Assembly: GCA_017516465.1 (NCBI GenBank)
Contig: JAFXCR010000016.1
Coordinates: 1 to 64,000, forward strand
Source: Ruminococcus sp.
GTDB lineage: Bacteria; Bacillota; Clostridia; Oscillospirales; Ruminococcaceae
Length of the DNA stretch: 64,000 nt
Reading direction: 5' to 3'
The position numbers were made by a program, and so were the translations under genes. Position 1 is the stretch's first letter; every line of letters begins with the position of its first letter. The notes beneath the pieces are model-generated. The model was not told where the DNA came from. It saw only the letters and a program-made list of their open reading frames with translations, and did not search any database. Positions 45,103-53,523 of this stretch are shown piece after piece.

Positions 45103-46293
45103 TTAACCTCCCATGATAAGCTTTAAAATATCGTTGTACGTTGCAAAAATCATGATACCAAAAAGCAGAAGCATTCCGGCAAGATGAACATATCCCTCAT
45201 GCTCAGGCTTGATAGGCTTTCTTCTGATAAGCTCTATAAAGCAGAACAGCAGCCTGCCGCCGTCGAGTCCGGGAACCGGAAGAAGATTGAAAATTCCCAC
45301 ATTTATTGTAATAAGTGCTGTTATATAGAGCAGATTGAATATAACATCACTTTTACTTTCAGCGTCCTGAGTTGCAACCTCGTTAATCTCTGAAACTACA
45401 CCTACCGGTCCCGAAACAGCTTCCTTTTCAACCTTTCCGGTTACAAGCTGTTTGAGTGAAAGACCAACAATATGGCTCATGGACATGAATATATCGCTTG
45501 ATCCCTTTACAACTGTCAGCGGAGTCTTTTTATTGTACACAAGACCGAAATCCCATTCAGTACCGTCAATGCTGTTATAGAATTCAACGCCCTCAAGATT
45601 TATTTTCTTTCCGTCACGCTCTACTACAACATCTCTTTTGCCGTCCTTTGCAGTGTCCGTTTCAAAGATGAAGCTGAGGTCAAGTGTACTGAAAACACGG
45701 GTACCGTCAATGCTGATGATCCTATCGCCTTTTTTCAGCTTTTCACGGCTGCTTGCGTAATATATTATTGTTCCATCTTCGTTGAGTCTGCCGCCGTATC
45801 CGACTTCCACTGGAGATATCTCCTCACTCATATCCGGAACAGACAACCTTTTTCCAAACTGCCACGCAAGAGTCCGACATCTGAAGGCGGCAGATACAGT
45901 ATCGTCATTTCTCATACCGGTAAAGCCTGACACCTTCGTTGTAGGAACTTCATCCATCATGCTTACCATAGGAATCAGAACACAGAATCCAAGCACAAAA
46001 TTCATGAAGGCTCCTGCCACGAGAATAACCATTCTCTTCCAGAGCTTTGCATTACGGAAGGCACGAGGATCTTCATTCTGAGAATCCTCTCCCTCCATAG
46101 CACAATATCCGCCTACCGGAAGAATTCTGAGAGAATACATTGTCTCTCCGCATCTCTTCTGAATGAGCTTTGGTCCCATTCCCACTGAAAATTCCAGAAC
46201 CTTAACACCACTGAGCTTTGCACATATAAAATGTCCGAACTCATGAACAGTAACAATAATTCCGAAAATTACGATTGCAATGATAATACCCAT
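45103..46293 (-). CDS. rseP: RIP metalloprotease RseP (site-2 protease)
   Basis: Cleaves membrane-bound regulators and signal peptides inside the membrane. 396 residues: first helix with the Zn site VHEFGHFICAKLSGV, a PDZ region near GDRIISIDGTRVFS, and the C-terminal NLLPVPGLDGGRLLF with the third Zn ligand. About four membrane helices. The PDZ part is preceded by a longer than usual insert around residues 120-180. Confidence 0.95.
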   Translation of the reverse strand: MGIIIAIVIFGIIVTVHEFGHFICAKLSGVKVLEFSVGMGPKLIQKRCGETMYSLRILPVGGYCAMEGEDSQNEDPRAFRNAKLWKRMVILVAGAFMNFVLGFCVLIPMVSMMDEVPTTKVSGFTGMRNDDTVSAAFRCRTLAWQFGKRLSVPDMSEEISPVEVGYGGRLNEDGTIIYYASSREKLKKGDRIISIDGTRVFSTLDLSFIFETDTAKDGKRDVVVERDGKKINLEGVEFYNSIDGTEWDFGLVYNKKTPLTVVKGSSDIFMSMSHIVGLSLKQLVTGKVEKEAVSGPVGVVSEINEVATQDAESKSDVIFNLLYITALITINVGIFNLLPVPGLDGGRLLFCFIELIRRKPIKPEHEGYVHLAGMLLLFGIMIFATYNDILKLIMGG

Positions 46294-46307
46294 GTATTTT
46301 TATCCTT

Positions 46308-47465
46308 TCATTGAGCACATACTCCGATTTTTTTCCTGACATAGGCTCTCGCCGCTGAATCAGCCTTCATAACGTCATCATAGCTTCTGATTTCAGAGGG
46401 GTTAAATTCATCAAGGACAGAAGAAACAATTTCTCCTATACTGATAAAGCTTATCTCATCATTAAGAAACGCCCTTACTGCCTCCTCGTTTGCAGAATTC
46501 ACCAGACAGGGATAAGCTCCTCCTCGTTTTATCGCCTCTATTGCAGCAGACAGACACCTGAATGTTCCATAATCCGGCTTTTCAAAGGTCAGACTGCCGT
46601 ATTCAGTCAGTGAAAGACGTCCCGTAGGACACGGCATACGTTCAGGATAGAGAAGTGCATACTGTATCGGTATCTTCATATCCGGAACACCGAGCTGTGC
46701 GATAACGGAATAATCATCGTACTCAACGGCTGAATGTACAACGCTCTGACGGTGTACAACAATTTCAATCTGATCGGGATCAAGATCAAAAAGCCACTTT
46801 GCTTCGATAAATTCAAGCCCCTTGTTCATAAGCGTCGCCGAGTCTATGGTGATTTTATTTCCCATGTCCCAGTTAGGATGCTTAAGTGCGTCTGCCTTTG
46901 TAACGCTTCTCAGTTCATCATACGATCTTCCGAAAAATGGACCGCCGGACGCCGTAAGAATCACCTTACTCAGCTGAGATCTTTTATTTCCCTGCAAGCA
47001 CTGAAATATAGCTGAATGTTCACTGTCAACCGGATATATCTTTACTCCTTTTTCCTTTGCAAGAGCAGTTACAAGTTCTCCGCCGGCAACAAGAGTTTCC
47101 TTGTTGGCAAGAGCTATATCCTTTCCGGCACTGATTGCTGTAAGAGTCGGCAGAAGTCCGACCATTCCCACAACGGAATTGAGTACGATATCACTCTGGG
47201 GCAATGCTGCAATTTCACATAATCCTTCCATACCGCAGAGAACTTTTATGTCTGTATCGGCAAGACGTTCTTTGAGTTCTGTGTATTTATTTTCGTTGTA
47301 GATTCCTACATACTCCGGATGATATTTTCTTGCCTGCTGTTCAAGAAGCTCTGTGCTGCTGTGAGCTGCAAGCGCTGTTATCTGTATCCCATGCTTCTCA
47401 CAGACCTCAAGTGACTGCGTTCCGATAGAGCCTGTTGAGCCGAGAATAGAAGCTTTTTTATTCAT
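46308..47465 (-). CDS. dxr: 1-deoxy-D-xylulose 5-phosphate reductoisomerase
   Basis: First committed MEP step, NADPH dependent. 385 residues: SILGSTGSIGTQSLEV, ALANKETLVAGGELV, PVDSEHSAIFQCLQGN, LTASGGPFFGRS, HPNWDMGNKITIDSATLMNKG. Complete length. Upstream (47505-47547) an imperfect inverted repeat separates it from cdsA. Confidence 0.97.
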   Translation of the reverse strand: MNKKASILGSTGSIGTQSLEVCEKHGIQITALAAHSSTELLEQQARKYHPEYVGIYNENKYTELKERLADTDIKVLCGMEGLCEIAALPQSDIVLNSVVGMVGLLPTLTAISAGKDIALANKETLVAGGELVTALAKEKGVKIYPVDSEHSAIFQCLQGNKRSQLSKVILTASGGPFFGRSYDELRSVTKADALKHPNWDMGNKITIDSATLMNKGLEFIEAKWLFDLDPDQIEIVVHRQSVVHSAVEYDDYSVIAQLGVPDMKIPIQYALLYPERMPCPTGRLSLTEYGSLTFEKPDYGTFRCLSAAIEAIKRGGAYPCLVNSANEEAVRAFLNDEISFISIGEIVSSVLDEFNPSEIRSYDDVMKADSAARAYVRKKIGVCAQ

Positions 47466-47508
47466 AAATGCCTCCGTAAATATTATGAAATATATTGTGA
47501 TAAAATGC

Positions 47509-47547
47509 GAAAGGGACTATACGCAATTATTACGTTAGTCTCCTTTC
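47509..47547 (-). repeat. imperfect inverted repeat between cdsA and dxr
   Basis: GAAAGGGACTATACG (47509-47523) and CGTTAGTCTCCTTTC (47533-47547) pair over about 12 bp with a mismatch. There is no T-run on the minus strand, so it is more likely an RNA processing or stability hairpin inside the operon than a terminator. Confidence 0.4.
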
Positions 47548-47556
47548 TGAAAATTA

Positions 47557-48414
47557 TTAAATATTGACTATTGTCGTAAATGCATAGAATGTCGGCAGAA
47601 CGAAGAGTACGCTGTCAAAACGATCCATAAGACCACCGTGACCGGGCATAATCTTTCCGTAATCCTTGAAACCAATCTGTCTCTTTACCATAGATGCAGA
47701 AAGATCGCCGATTGTACCTATAACGGCACATACTGCTCCAAGAATAAATGTAAGTAACACTTTGCCAATCTCAAACTGTCCGGAATAGATTGAAAATGCA
47801 ACAACATAAACGATTCCGGTTGTTGTAATTCCGCCGATAAAGCCTTCAATTGTTTTTTTAGGACTGATTTCAGGACAAAGCTTATGCTTTCCGATTGCAA
47901 CGCCTGTGAAGTATGCTCCTGTATCTGCGATCCATGCACCGCAGAGTCCCATAATGAGGAGAAACAGTCCGTCAGAGCCGTTTCCTCTGTCAATGCGTAC
48001 AATGGATGTCATTGCCTGCGGTACGAGCATCATCACTGCAAGCACAAAGAAAATCTGCTCATAGCGTATTGTTTTATGATTGCGGAGCCATGTAAGGAAA
48101 ATTACAAATCCTGCAATCAATGTAAGCACAAAACAGCAGAAAGGTACATCTTTGCCGGTAAATACATCAATATCAAAGATGCGGAAAGTTGAACAACTTC
48201 CGACTGTCGATAAAAATGGTACAAAAACTGCACACAATTCTGCGGCACAAAGTACGGGGATGCACTTTTCCATTTTAACTGCCCTGAGAAGCTCATAAAG
48301 CATAATCGCAATCATTACCGCTACGGCTATTGGCAGCACTATTGTATCGTGAAAGAACAGTACTGCCGCAAGTATTACTACTCCAACTGCACCTGAAATA
48401 ATTCTTGTAAGCAT
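47557..48414 (-). CDS. cdsA: phosphatidate cytidylyltransferase
   Basis: Makes CDP-diacylglycerol for phospholipids. 285 residues with about eight membrane helices. The family signature lies near the C-terminus: SASMVKRQIGFKDYGKIMPG followed by HGGLMDRFDS, with the metal-binding Asp residues; GAWIADTGAYFTG and CPEISPKKTIEGFIGG precede it. Normal length and operon position between uppS and dxr. Confidence 0.96.
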   Translation of the reverse strand: MLTRIISGAVGVVILAAVLFFHDTIVLPIAVAVMIAIMLYELLRAVKMEKCIPVLCAAELCAVFVPFLSTVGSCSTFRIFDIDVFTGKDVPFCCFVLTLIAGFVIFLTWLRNHKTIRYEQIFFVLAVMMLVPQAMTSIVRIDRGNGSDGLFLLIMGLCGAWIADTGAYFTGVAIGKHKLCPEISPKKTIEGFIGGITTTGIVYVVAFSIYSGQFEIGKVLLTFILGAVCAVIGTIGDLSASMVKRQIGFKDYGKIMPGHGGLMDRFDSVLFVLPTFYAFTTIVNI

Positions 48415-48417
48415 ATC

Positions 48418-49158
48418 TCAGACACCTCCAAAACGGCGATTACGTCTGCCGAACTCAATAAGTGCCTTGTCAAGCTCTGCCGGAGTAAAATCAGGCCAGA
48501 GAATATCTGTAAAATAATACTCAGCATAGGCACACTGCCAGATAAGATAATTGGAAAGACGCATTTCACCGCTGGGACGTATAACGAGGTCTACATCAGG
48601 AATTCCTTTTGTATAAAGCTCATCAGAAATTGACTGTTCTGTTATATCCTCCGGCTTTATTTCGCCGTTTACAGCTTTCTGAGCAAGAATTCTTGCAGCG
48701 TGTGCAAGCTCGTCTCTTCCGCCGTAGTTGACAGCCATCATCAGCGTCATTTCCTCATAGTGAGCAGTATCCTCCTCCAGCTTTATCATCTTCTGCTGGA
48801 GATCCTCGTCAAACGCACTCTTGTCTCCGAGAAATATCATTCTTGTATTTTCACTGAGGAAGTTGCGGACATCAACGATATATTCACGGAAAAGCTCCAT
48901 GATTGTGCTGACTTCATCGTCAGGACGCTGCCAGTTTTCCGTTGAAAACGCATAGAATGAAATGTTTTTCAAGCCGATATCCTTGCAGTAGCGGACTATC
49001 TTCTTGAAGTTCTTTGCACCCTCCTTATGACCGAACGGACGGGGAAGTCCACGTTTTTTTGCCCATCTGCCATTGCCGTCCATAATGAATCCAACGTGCT
49101 GCGGAAGCGTTTCCGGCAGATTAAGCACCGCTTTTTCCTTTTTACCGAATATCGCCAT
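48418..49158 (-). CDS. uppS: undecaprenyl diphosphate synthase
   Basis: Makes the C55 carrier lipid of cell-wall synthesis. 246 residues: GFIMDGNGRWAKKRGLPRPF with catalytic Asp, GHKEGAKNFKKI, ISFYAFSTENWQRP, and the C-terminal VIRPSGEMRLSNYLIWQCAYAE (split motif with Arg and Glu). It overlaps no neighbour; 9 nt after frr. Confidence 0.97.
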   Translation of the reverse strand: MAIFGKKEKAVLNLPETLPQHVGFIMDGNGRWAKKRGLPRPFGHKEGAKNFKKIVRYCKDIGLKNISFYAFSTENWQRPDDEVSTIMELFREYIVDVRNFLSENTRMIFLGDKSAFDEDLQQKMIKLEEDTAHYEEMTLMMAVNYGGRDELAHAARILAQKAVNGEIKPEDITEQSISDELYTKGIPDVDLVIRPSGEMRLSNYLIWQCAYAEYYFTDILWPDFTPAELDKALIEFGRRNRRFGGV

Positions 49159-49167
49159 ATTTCACCA

Positions 49168-49722
49168 TTAAACTGTCATGATTTCTTTTTCTTTTGCTGC
49201 TACTGATTTATCAATATCTTCGCAGAATTTATCAGTAAGATCCTGAACCTTCTTTTCACAGCTCTTCATATCATCCTCTGTGATCTCAGAATTCTTCTTC
49301 ATTGTCTTGAACTTTTCCATTGTATCGCGGCGAATTGAACGAACAGTAACCTTGCATTCCTCGCCGTACTTCTTTACAGTCTTGCAGAGTTCCTTACGTC
49401 TGTCCTCTGTAAGCTGAGGGAAAACAAGACGGATAGCAGTTCCGTCGTTTGTAGGGTTGATTCCGACATCAGAAGCCTGAATAGCCTTTTCAATAAGCTT
49501 AAGTGAGGACTTGTCCCACGGCTGGATAACGAGGATTCTTGCCTCTGAAACGGAGATAGCTGCCATCTGATTTACAGGAGTGGGAGCACCATAGTAATCA
49601 ACCATAACCTTGTCAAGAACAGCTGGATTTGCTCTTCCTGCACGGATAGCTGCGAATTCATTGTTGAGCGCATTGAGGCTCTTGTTCATTTTTTCCTTTG
49701 CTGCGTTAAGAGTATCTTTCAT
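49168..49722 (-). CDS. frr: ribosome recycling factor
   Basis: Splits post-termination ribosomes with EF-G. 184 residues, the standard length: SLNALNNEFAAIRAGRANPA, VDYYGAPTPVNQMAAISV, IQPWDKSSLKLIEKAIQAS, GTAIRLVFPQLTEDRRKEL, ending KEKEIMTV. Follows pyrH by 25 nt in the classical order. Confidence 0.98.
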   Translation of the reverse strand: MKDTLNAAKEKMNKSLNALNNEFAAIRAGRANPAVLDKVMVDYYGAPTPVNQMAAISVSEARILVIQPWDKSSLKLIEKAIQASDVGINPTNDGTAIRLVFPQLTEDRRKELCKTVKKYGEECKVTVRSIRRDTMEKFKTMKKNSEITEDDMKSCEKKVQDLTDKFCEDIDKSVAAKEKEIMTV

Positions 49723-49747
49723 TGTAAAAACTTCCTTTCAAAAATAA

Positions 49748-50458
49748 TTATTCTTCGGAAACAACTGTTCCGACATTTTCGCCCATAACTGCATCATATA
49801 TATTATCAGGGCGGCTGAGATCGAATACGAGCATCTTCATTCCATTGTCACGACAGAGTGTTGCGGCTGTGGAATCCATAACCTGAAGTCCGTCGTTGAG
49901 AACCTGACTGAATGTCAGCTTGTCGTATTTTTTTGCATCTTCATACTTATGAGGATCCTTATCATAAACGCCGTCAACGAGAGTAGCCTTGAGGAAAATA
50001 TCAGCCTGAATCTCAACTGCACGGAGAGAAGCGGCTGTATCTGTGGAGAAGAACGGATTTCCTGTTCCGCATCCGAAGATAACAACTCTGCCTTTTTCAA
50101 GGTGACGGACTGCTCTGTTGCGGATGTAAGGCTCTGCAACCTGCTGCATGATTATAGCCGTCTGTACACGGGTAACGCAGCCAAGTGATTCGAGAACATC
50201 GGCAAGTGCAAGAGCGTTCATTGCAGTAGCCAGCATACCGATATGATCGGCACGGGTTCTGTCCATTGCACCGCTGGAACGACCTCTCCAGAAATTTCCA
50301 CCGCCGACTACAATAGCCACCTGAACTCCTGCGTCCACACACTTTTTAATACTTTGACAGATTGTAGTGATTGTATCGTAGTTGAGACCTGTCTTGTTGT
50401 CTCCGGCGAGAGCTTCTCCGCTGACTTTTAATAAAATTCTTTTATAAACTGGTTCCAT
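49748..50458 (-). CDS. pyrH: UMP kinase
   Basis: Phosphorylates UMP to UDP. 236 residues, amino acid kinase fold: [66 protein letters not shown] and [11 protein letters not shown]. First gene of the pyrH-polC operon; the usual upstream rpsB and tsf are absent and divergent tRNA genes are found instead. Confidence 0.98.
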   Translation of the reverse strand: MEPVYKRILLKVSGEALAGDNKTGLNYDTITTICQSIKKCVDAGVQVAIVVGGGNFWRGRSSGAMDRTRADHIGMLATAMNALALADVLESLGCVTRVQTAIIMQQVAEPYIRNRAVRHLEKGRVVIFGCGTGNPFFSTDTAASLRAVEIQADIFLKATLVDGVYDKDPHKYEDAKKYDKLTFSQVLNDGLQVMDSTAATLCRDNGMKMLVFDLSRPDNIYDAVMGENVGTVVSEE

Positions 50459-50489
50459 AAAAGCACCTCACAAAAATAGTCTACATCTA

Positions 50490-50518
50490 TTTTACACTAA
50501 AAATCACTTTATGTAAAG
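50490..50518 (-). promoter_or_regulatory. promoter of the pyrH-polC operon
   Basis: On the minus strand TTTACA (50518-50513), 17 bp, TAAAAT (50495-50490), about 32 nt before pyrH. Confidence 0.65.
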
Positions 50519-50655
50519 TACATTTAATAAAAAAACTTGAAATTTTCTGATTTTTTCCATTTCAGATAGACTTTTTAAGATAACAAAACTCACTCATCTG
50601 TTATTATACACAAAAAATGCTGATATTTAACAGTATTTTTCGACACACAAAACTC

Positions 50656-50684
50656 TTGACTTTATTCTCTGTCCGTGATATAAT
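50656..50684 (+). promoter_or_regulatory. promoter of the tRNA-Ser pair
   Basis: TTGACT (50656-50661), 17 bp, TATAAT (50679-50684), 29 nt before the first tRNA. Confidence 0.85.
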
Positions 50685-50713
50685 ATAAAAGCTGAATCAA
50701 ACGGCACAAAGCT

Positions 50714-50799
50714 GGAGAGGTATCGAAGCGGTCATAACGAGGCGGTCTTGAAAACCGTTTGACTTAACGGTCACGTGGGTTCGAATCCCACCCTCTCCG
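50714..50799 (+). tRNA. tRNA-Ser (anticodon UGA)
   Basis: Acceptor stem GGAGAGG/CCTCTCC, discriminator G and encoded CCA (50800-50802). The anticodon loop reads CTTGAAA with TGA, the T-loop GGTTCGAATCC is present, and a long variable arm marks serine. Confidence 0.97.
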
Positions 50800-50843
50800 C
50801 CATTTTAATTTCTGAGTGAGTTTTTTCTCTCGCTCGTCAGTTT

Positions 50844-50930
50844 GCGGATTTACCCAAGTGGTGAAGGGGCTCCCCTGCTAAGGGAGTAGGTCGGGAAACC
50901 GGCGCGAGAGTTCAAATCTCTCAATCCGCG
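50844..50930 (+). tRNA. tRNA-Ser (anticodon GCU)
   Basis: Acceptor GCGGATT/AATCCGC, discriminator G, encoded CCA (50931-50933), anticodon GCT in CTGCTAA, T-loop GTTCAAATC, long variable arm. Confidence 0.97.
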
Positions 50931-50960
50931 CCAAGCAGGTCTTCCATGATCTGTAAAGTC

Positions 50961-50990
50961 ACGGATGAAGTTTTTCTTCATCCGTTTTTT
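50961..50990 (+). terminator. terminator of the tRNA-Ser operon
   Basis: ACGGATGAAG (50961-50970) and CTTCATCCGT (50976-50985) followed by TTTTTT, just before the plsY-like gene. Confidence 0.9.
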
Positions 50991-51019
50991 GTATTGTTTT
51001 TATTGAGGAGGTAATGAAT

Positions 51020-51652
51020 ATGCAGTTTACACTATGCACACTGATAGGTTATCTTTTCGGAAACATCAACGCCGCTTATATCATTTCAAAACTCCGTGGC
51101 TTCGATATCCGTGAACGTGGTTCAGGTAACGCTGGTGCTTCAAATGTTATTATCACTATCGGGAAAAAAGCCGGTCTTATTACTGCAATCGTTGATATCA
51201 CCAAAGCCGCTGTCGCTTCCGTTGTTGCAGCCAGCCTTTTCCCTCGCCTGCGATACGCTCATGTTCTCGGAGGTTCTGCCTGTATTATAGGACACATATT
51301 CCCTTTACTCATGAAATTTCACGGGGGAAAAGGTCTTGCCTGTCTCGGTGGAATGATACTTTCATATAATCCCGAAATATTCTTGCTTCTCCTTGCTATC
51401 GAAATTTTCCTCGGCTTCGGTATCGACTATATCTGCGTGGTTCCTATCTCCGGATCGATAATCTTTACCTCAATCTACGCATTCCTTACCGGAGATCCTG
51501 CCGGTACAATGATCCTTGCTTCTGTTTCACTTGTGATACTGTATAAGCATATTGAGAATCTTCACAGAATACAACTCGGCACCGAGGCTCACATAAGCTT
51601 TCTGTGGAATAAAGATCAGGAAATAGAAAGAATCAAGCACAATACAAATTAA
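51020..51652 (+). CDS. plsY: glycerol-3-phosphate acyltransferase PlsY-like
   Basis: Membrane enzyme that acylates glycerol-3-phosphate from acyl phosphate. 210 residues with about five helices. The three PlsY motifs are recognisable: GNINAAYIISKLRGFDIRERGSGNAGASN, HIFPLLMKFHGGKGLACLGG and the late YKHIENLHRI. ATG 51020 (7 nt from AGGAGGT, 51006-51012) is preferred to ATG 51014, which is only 1 nt from it. It is somewhat divergent, and a second, canonical plsY may exist elsewhere. Confidence 0.88.
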   Translation: MQFTLCTLIGYLFGNINAAYIISKLRGFDIRERGSGNAGASNVIITIGKKAGLITAIVDITKAAVASVVAASLFPRLRYAHVLGGSACIIGHIFPLLMKFHGGKGLACLGGMILSYNPEIFLLLLAIEIFLGFGIDYICVVPISGSIIFTSIYAFLTGDPAGTMILASVSLVILYKHIENLHRIQLGTEAHISFLWNKDQEIERIKHNTN

Positions 51653-51661
51653 TAAGCTGTA

Positions 51662-51683
51662 AAGCTCCCCTTTACGGGAGCTT
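51662..51683 (+). terminator. terminator after the plsY-like gene
   Basis: AAGCTCCC (51662-51669) pairs with GGGAGCTT (51676-51683), continuing into TTTT. Confidence 0.85.
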
Positions 51684-51707
51684 TTTCAGCGTAATGGAGA
51701 TGATTTT

Positions 51708-53069
51708 ATGCAAAATAATACTGCATATATGACCGAAGGTCCTCTGCTGAAAAAAATCATACTTTATACCTTTCCGATTATTATAACCGGTATCCTTCAG
51801 CTCCTTTTCAATGCCGCCGATCTTATAGTTGTCGGTCGGTGCTGCGGCGGACTTTCAGTTGCGGCAGTAGGTGCTACTGGAGCTATAATTAATCTAATAA
51901 CTAATCTTTTTATCGGATTCTCGGTAGGTGCAGGCGTCAGTGTTGCTCACGCTCTCGGTGCAGGACACAACAGAGATGTAAGCCGTACCGTTCACACTGC
52001 AATTCCTATTGCGTTAATCAGCGGTATCTTCCTCACAATTATCGGCATTTCCTGCTCAGAATTCTTCCTCAGGCTCATGGGAACCCCCTCCGATGTCATC
52101 GGACTATCCGCCACATATATGAAAATTTACTTCTGCGGAATAACCGCAAGCATGGTCTATAACTTCGGAGCTGCTATCCTCCGTGCAGCCGGAGATACCA
52201 AAAGTCCGCTGTTTTTTCTGACTGCCGCCGGAATCGTAAATGTAATTCTCAACCTTATTTTCGTAGTTGTTTTCGATCTCAATGTAGCGGGAGTTGCAAC
52301 CGCTACGACAGTCTCACAGATTATGTCGGCTGTCCTTGTTATCCGTGCTCTCATGAAAAGAACCGATTCGTGCAGATTTTCTCTGCACAAAATGAAAATC
52401 TATCGTCCTCAGCTCAAAAAAATACTTCAGATCGGTTTTCCTGCCGGAATACAAAGCTCGCTTTTCTCCATTTCAAATGTAATCATACAATCATCCATAA
52501 ACTCCTTTGGCTCGACAGCCGTTTCAGGCAACTCTGCCGCCGGAAATATCGAAGGCTTCGTCTATATGTCAATGAACTCATACAGCCAGACAGCCGTAAA
52601 CTTTGCCGGACAGAATCACGGTGCCGGAAAATACGACCGTCTGAGAAAAATCATGATAATCTGTCTGGTATCTGTATTCTTTACCGGCTTCTCACTCGGA
52701 ATCCTTGCAAGACTTTCCGGCAGAACACTTCTTTCCTTCTACATTCCCGATGACAGCAAGGCTATAAGCTACGGTCTGATAAGACTGACCTACATCTGTA
52801 TTCCGTACTTTATATGTGGTCTCATGGAGGTTGCTACCGGACTTATCCGAGGAATCGGATACTCCGTTCTCCCTATGATAATTACCGTAGCCGGTGTATG
52901 CGGAATGAGAATCCTCTGGATATCCACGATTTTCCAGATTCCTAAATATCACACGCTTCAGAATCTTTATCTTTCCTACACTATATCATGGATTCTTACC
53001 TTTGCAACCGAGATTATCGTCTTTCTTATACTTCTGAGAAAGCTCCGGAAAAAGAATCAGAAATTCTGA
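51708..53069 (+). CDS. MATE-family multidrug efflux transporter
   Basis: 453 residues, twelve predicted helices in two similar halves. N-terminal LLKKIILYTFPIIITGILQLLFNAADLIVVGR, then GFSVGAGVSVAHALGAGHN and its second-half equivalent NFAGQNHGAGKYDRLRK, typical of MATE Na+ or H+ antiporters. Substrate unknown. Ribosome site GGAG before ATG 51708; it is preceded by a terminator, so it is an independent unit. Confidence 0.93.
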   Translation: MQNNTAYMTEGPLLKKIILYTFPIIITGILQLLFNAADLIVVGRCCGGLSVAAVGATGAIINLITNLFIGFSVGAGVSVAHALGAGHNRDVSRTVHTAIPIALISGIFLTIIGISCSEFFLRLMGTPSDVIGLSATYMKIYFCGITASMVYNFGAAILRAAGDTKSPLFFLTAAGIVNVILNLIFVVVFDLNVAGVATATTVSQIMSAVLVIRALMKRTDSCRFSLHKMKIYRPQLKKILQIGFPAGIQSSLFSISNVIIQSSINSFGSTAVSGNSAAGNIEGFVYMSMNSYSQTAVNFAGQNHGAGKYDRLRKIMIICLVSVFFTGFSLGILARLSGRTLLSFYIPDDSKAISYGLIRLTYICIPYFICGLMEVATGLIRGIGYSVLPMIITVAGVCGMRILWISTIFQIPKYHTLQNLYLSYTISWILTFATEIIVFLILLRKLRKKNQKF

Positions 53070-53127
53070 AATCACACTCTCCTCTGTTTCGGAATATAAT
53101 ATACAAATCTGATTCGGAGGGATAATT

Positions 53128-53481
53128 ATGGATGCTGCTGTTATTATTTCTGCTGCTGTGATGATCGTGATTGCCGGTATAGAATTCGGATGCCTTTTCA
53201 TCTGCTCAAGGCTCAGAATGAAAAAGGTTCCCGTTATTGCTGTGATGCCCGTTCTCCCTGAGGATGATCAGCTTCATCAGAAGCTTGTATATATGGAAAA
53301 TGTCCTTACAAGAAAAGCACATGAAATAGATGGTCTGCTGCTTATTCCGATAAATGCACAGGACGATCAGCTGACACTGTGCAGCGATTTCTGCAAGACC
53401 GTTCCGGCTGCGTCAATTTCCGATATCGAGAGCCTTGAAAAAAAATTGTCTGAAATGTTTGCATTTCACAACGAAATATAG
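53128..53481 (+). CDS. 117-residue membrane-anchored protein, unknown function
   Basis: N-terminal membrane helix (about 3-25), then a basic turn RLRMKK and a cytoplasmic alpha/beta domain with PVIAVMPVLPEDDQLHQKL and EIDGLLLIPINAQDDQLTLC. The two DDQL segments repeat in a regular alternation that resembles a small Rossmann-like unit. ATG follows GGAGGGATAATT. No family is assigned. The promoter of recD2 lies in its final codons. Confidence 0.7.
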   Translation: MDAAVIISAAVMIVIAGIEFGCLFICSRLRMKKVPVIAVMPVLPEDDQLHQKLVYMENVLTRKAHEIDGLLLIPINAQDDQLTLCSDFCKTVPAASISDIESLEKKLSEMFAFHNEI

Positions 53482-53487
53482 TATAAT
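53459..53487 (+). promoter_or_regulatory. probable promoter of recD2-mreB
   Basis: TTGCAT (53459-53464), 17 bp, TATAAT (53482-53487), 37 nt before the recD2 start. Confidence 0.6.
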
Positions 53488-53523
53488 AAAAAAGTGATGA
53501 AAAATCAGGAAAGGAGGATGTAT

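Noticed and set aside
50459..50655. Missing rpsB-tsf before pyrH as a sign of rearrangement
   Set aside because: Gene order varies enough among Clostridia that absence of rpsB-tsf here is not remarkable by itself.
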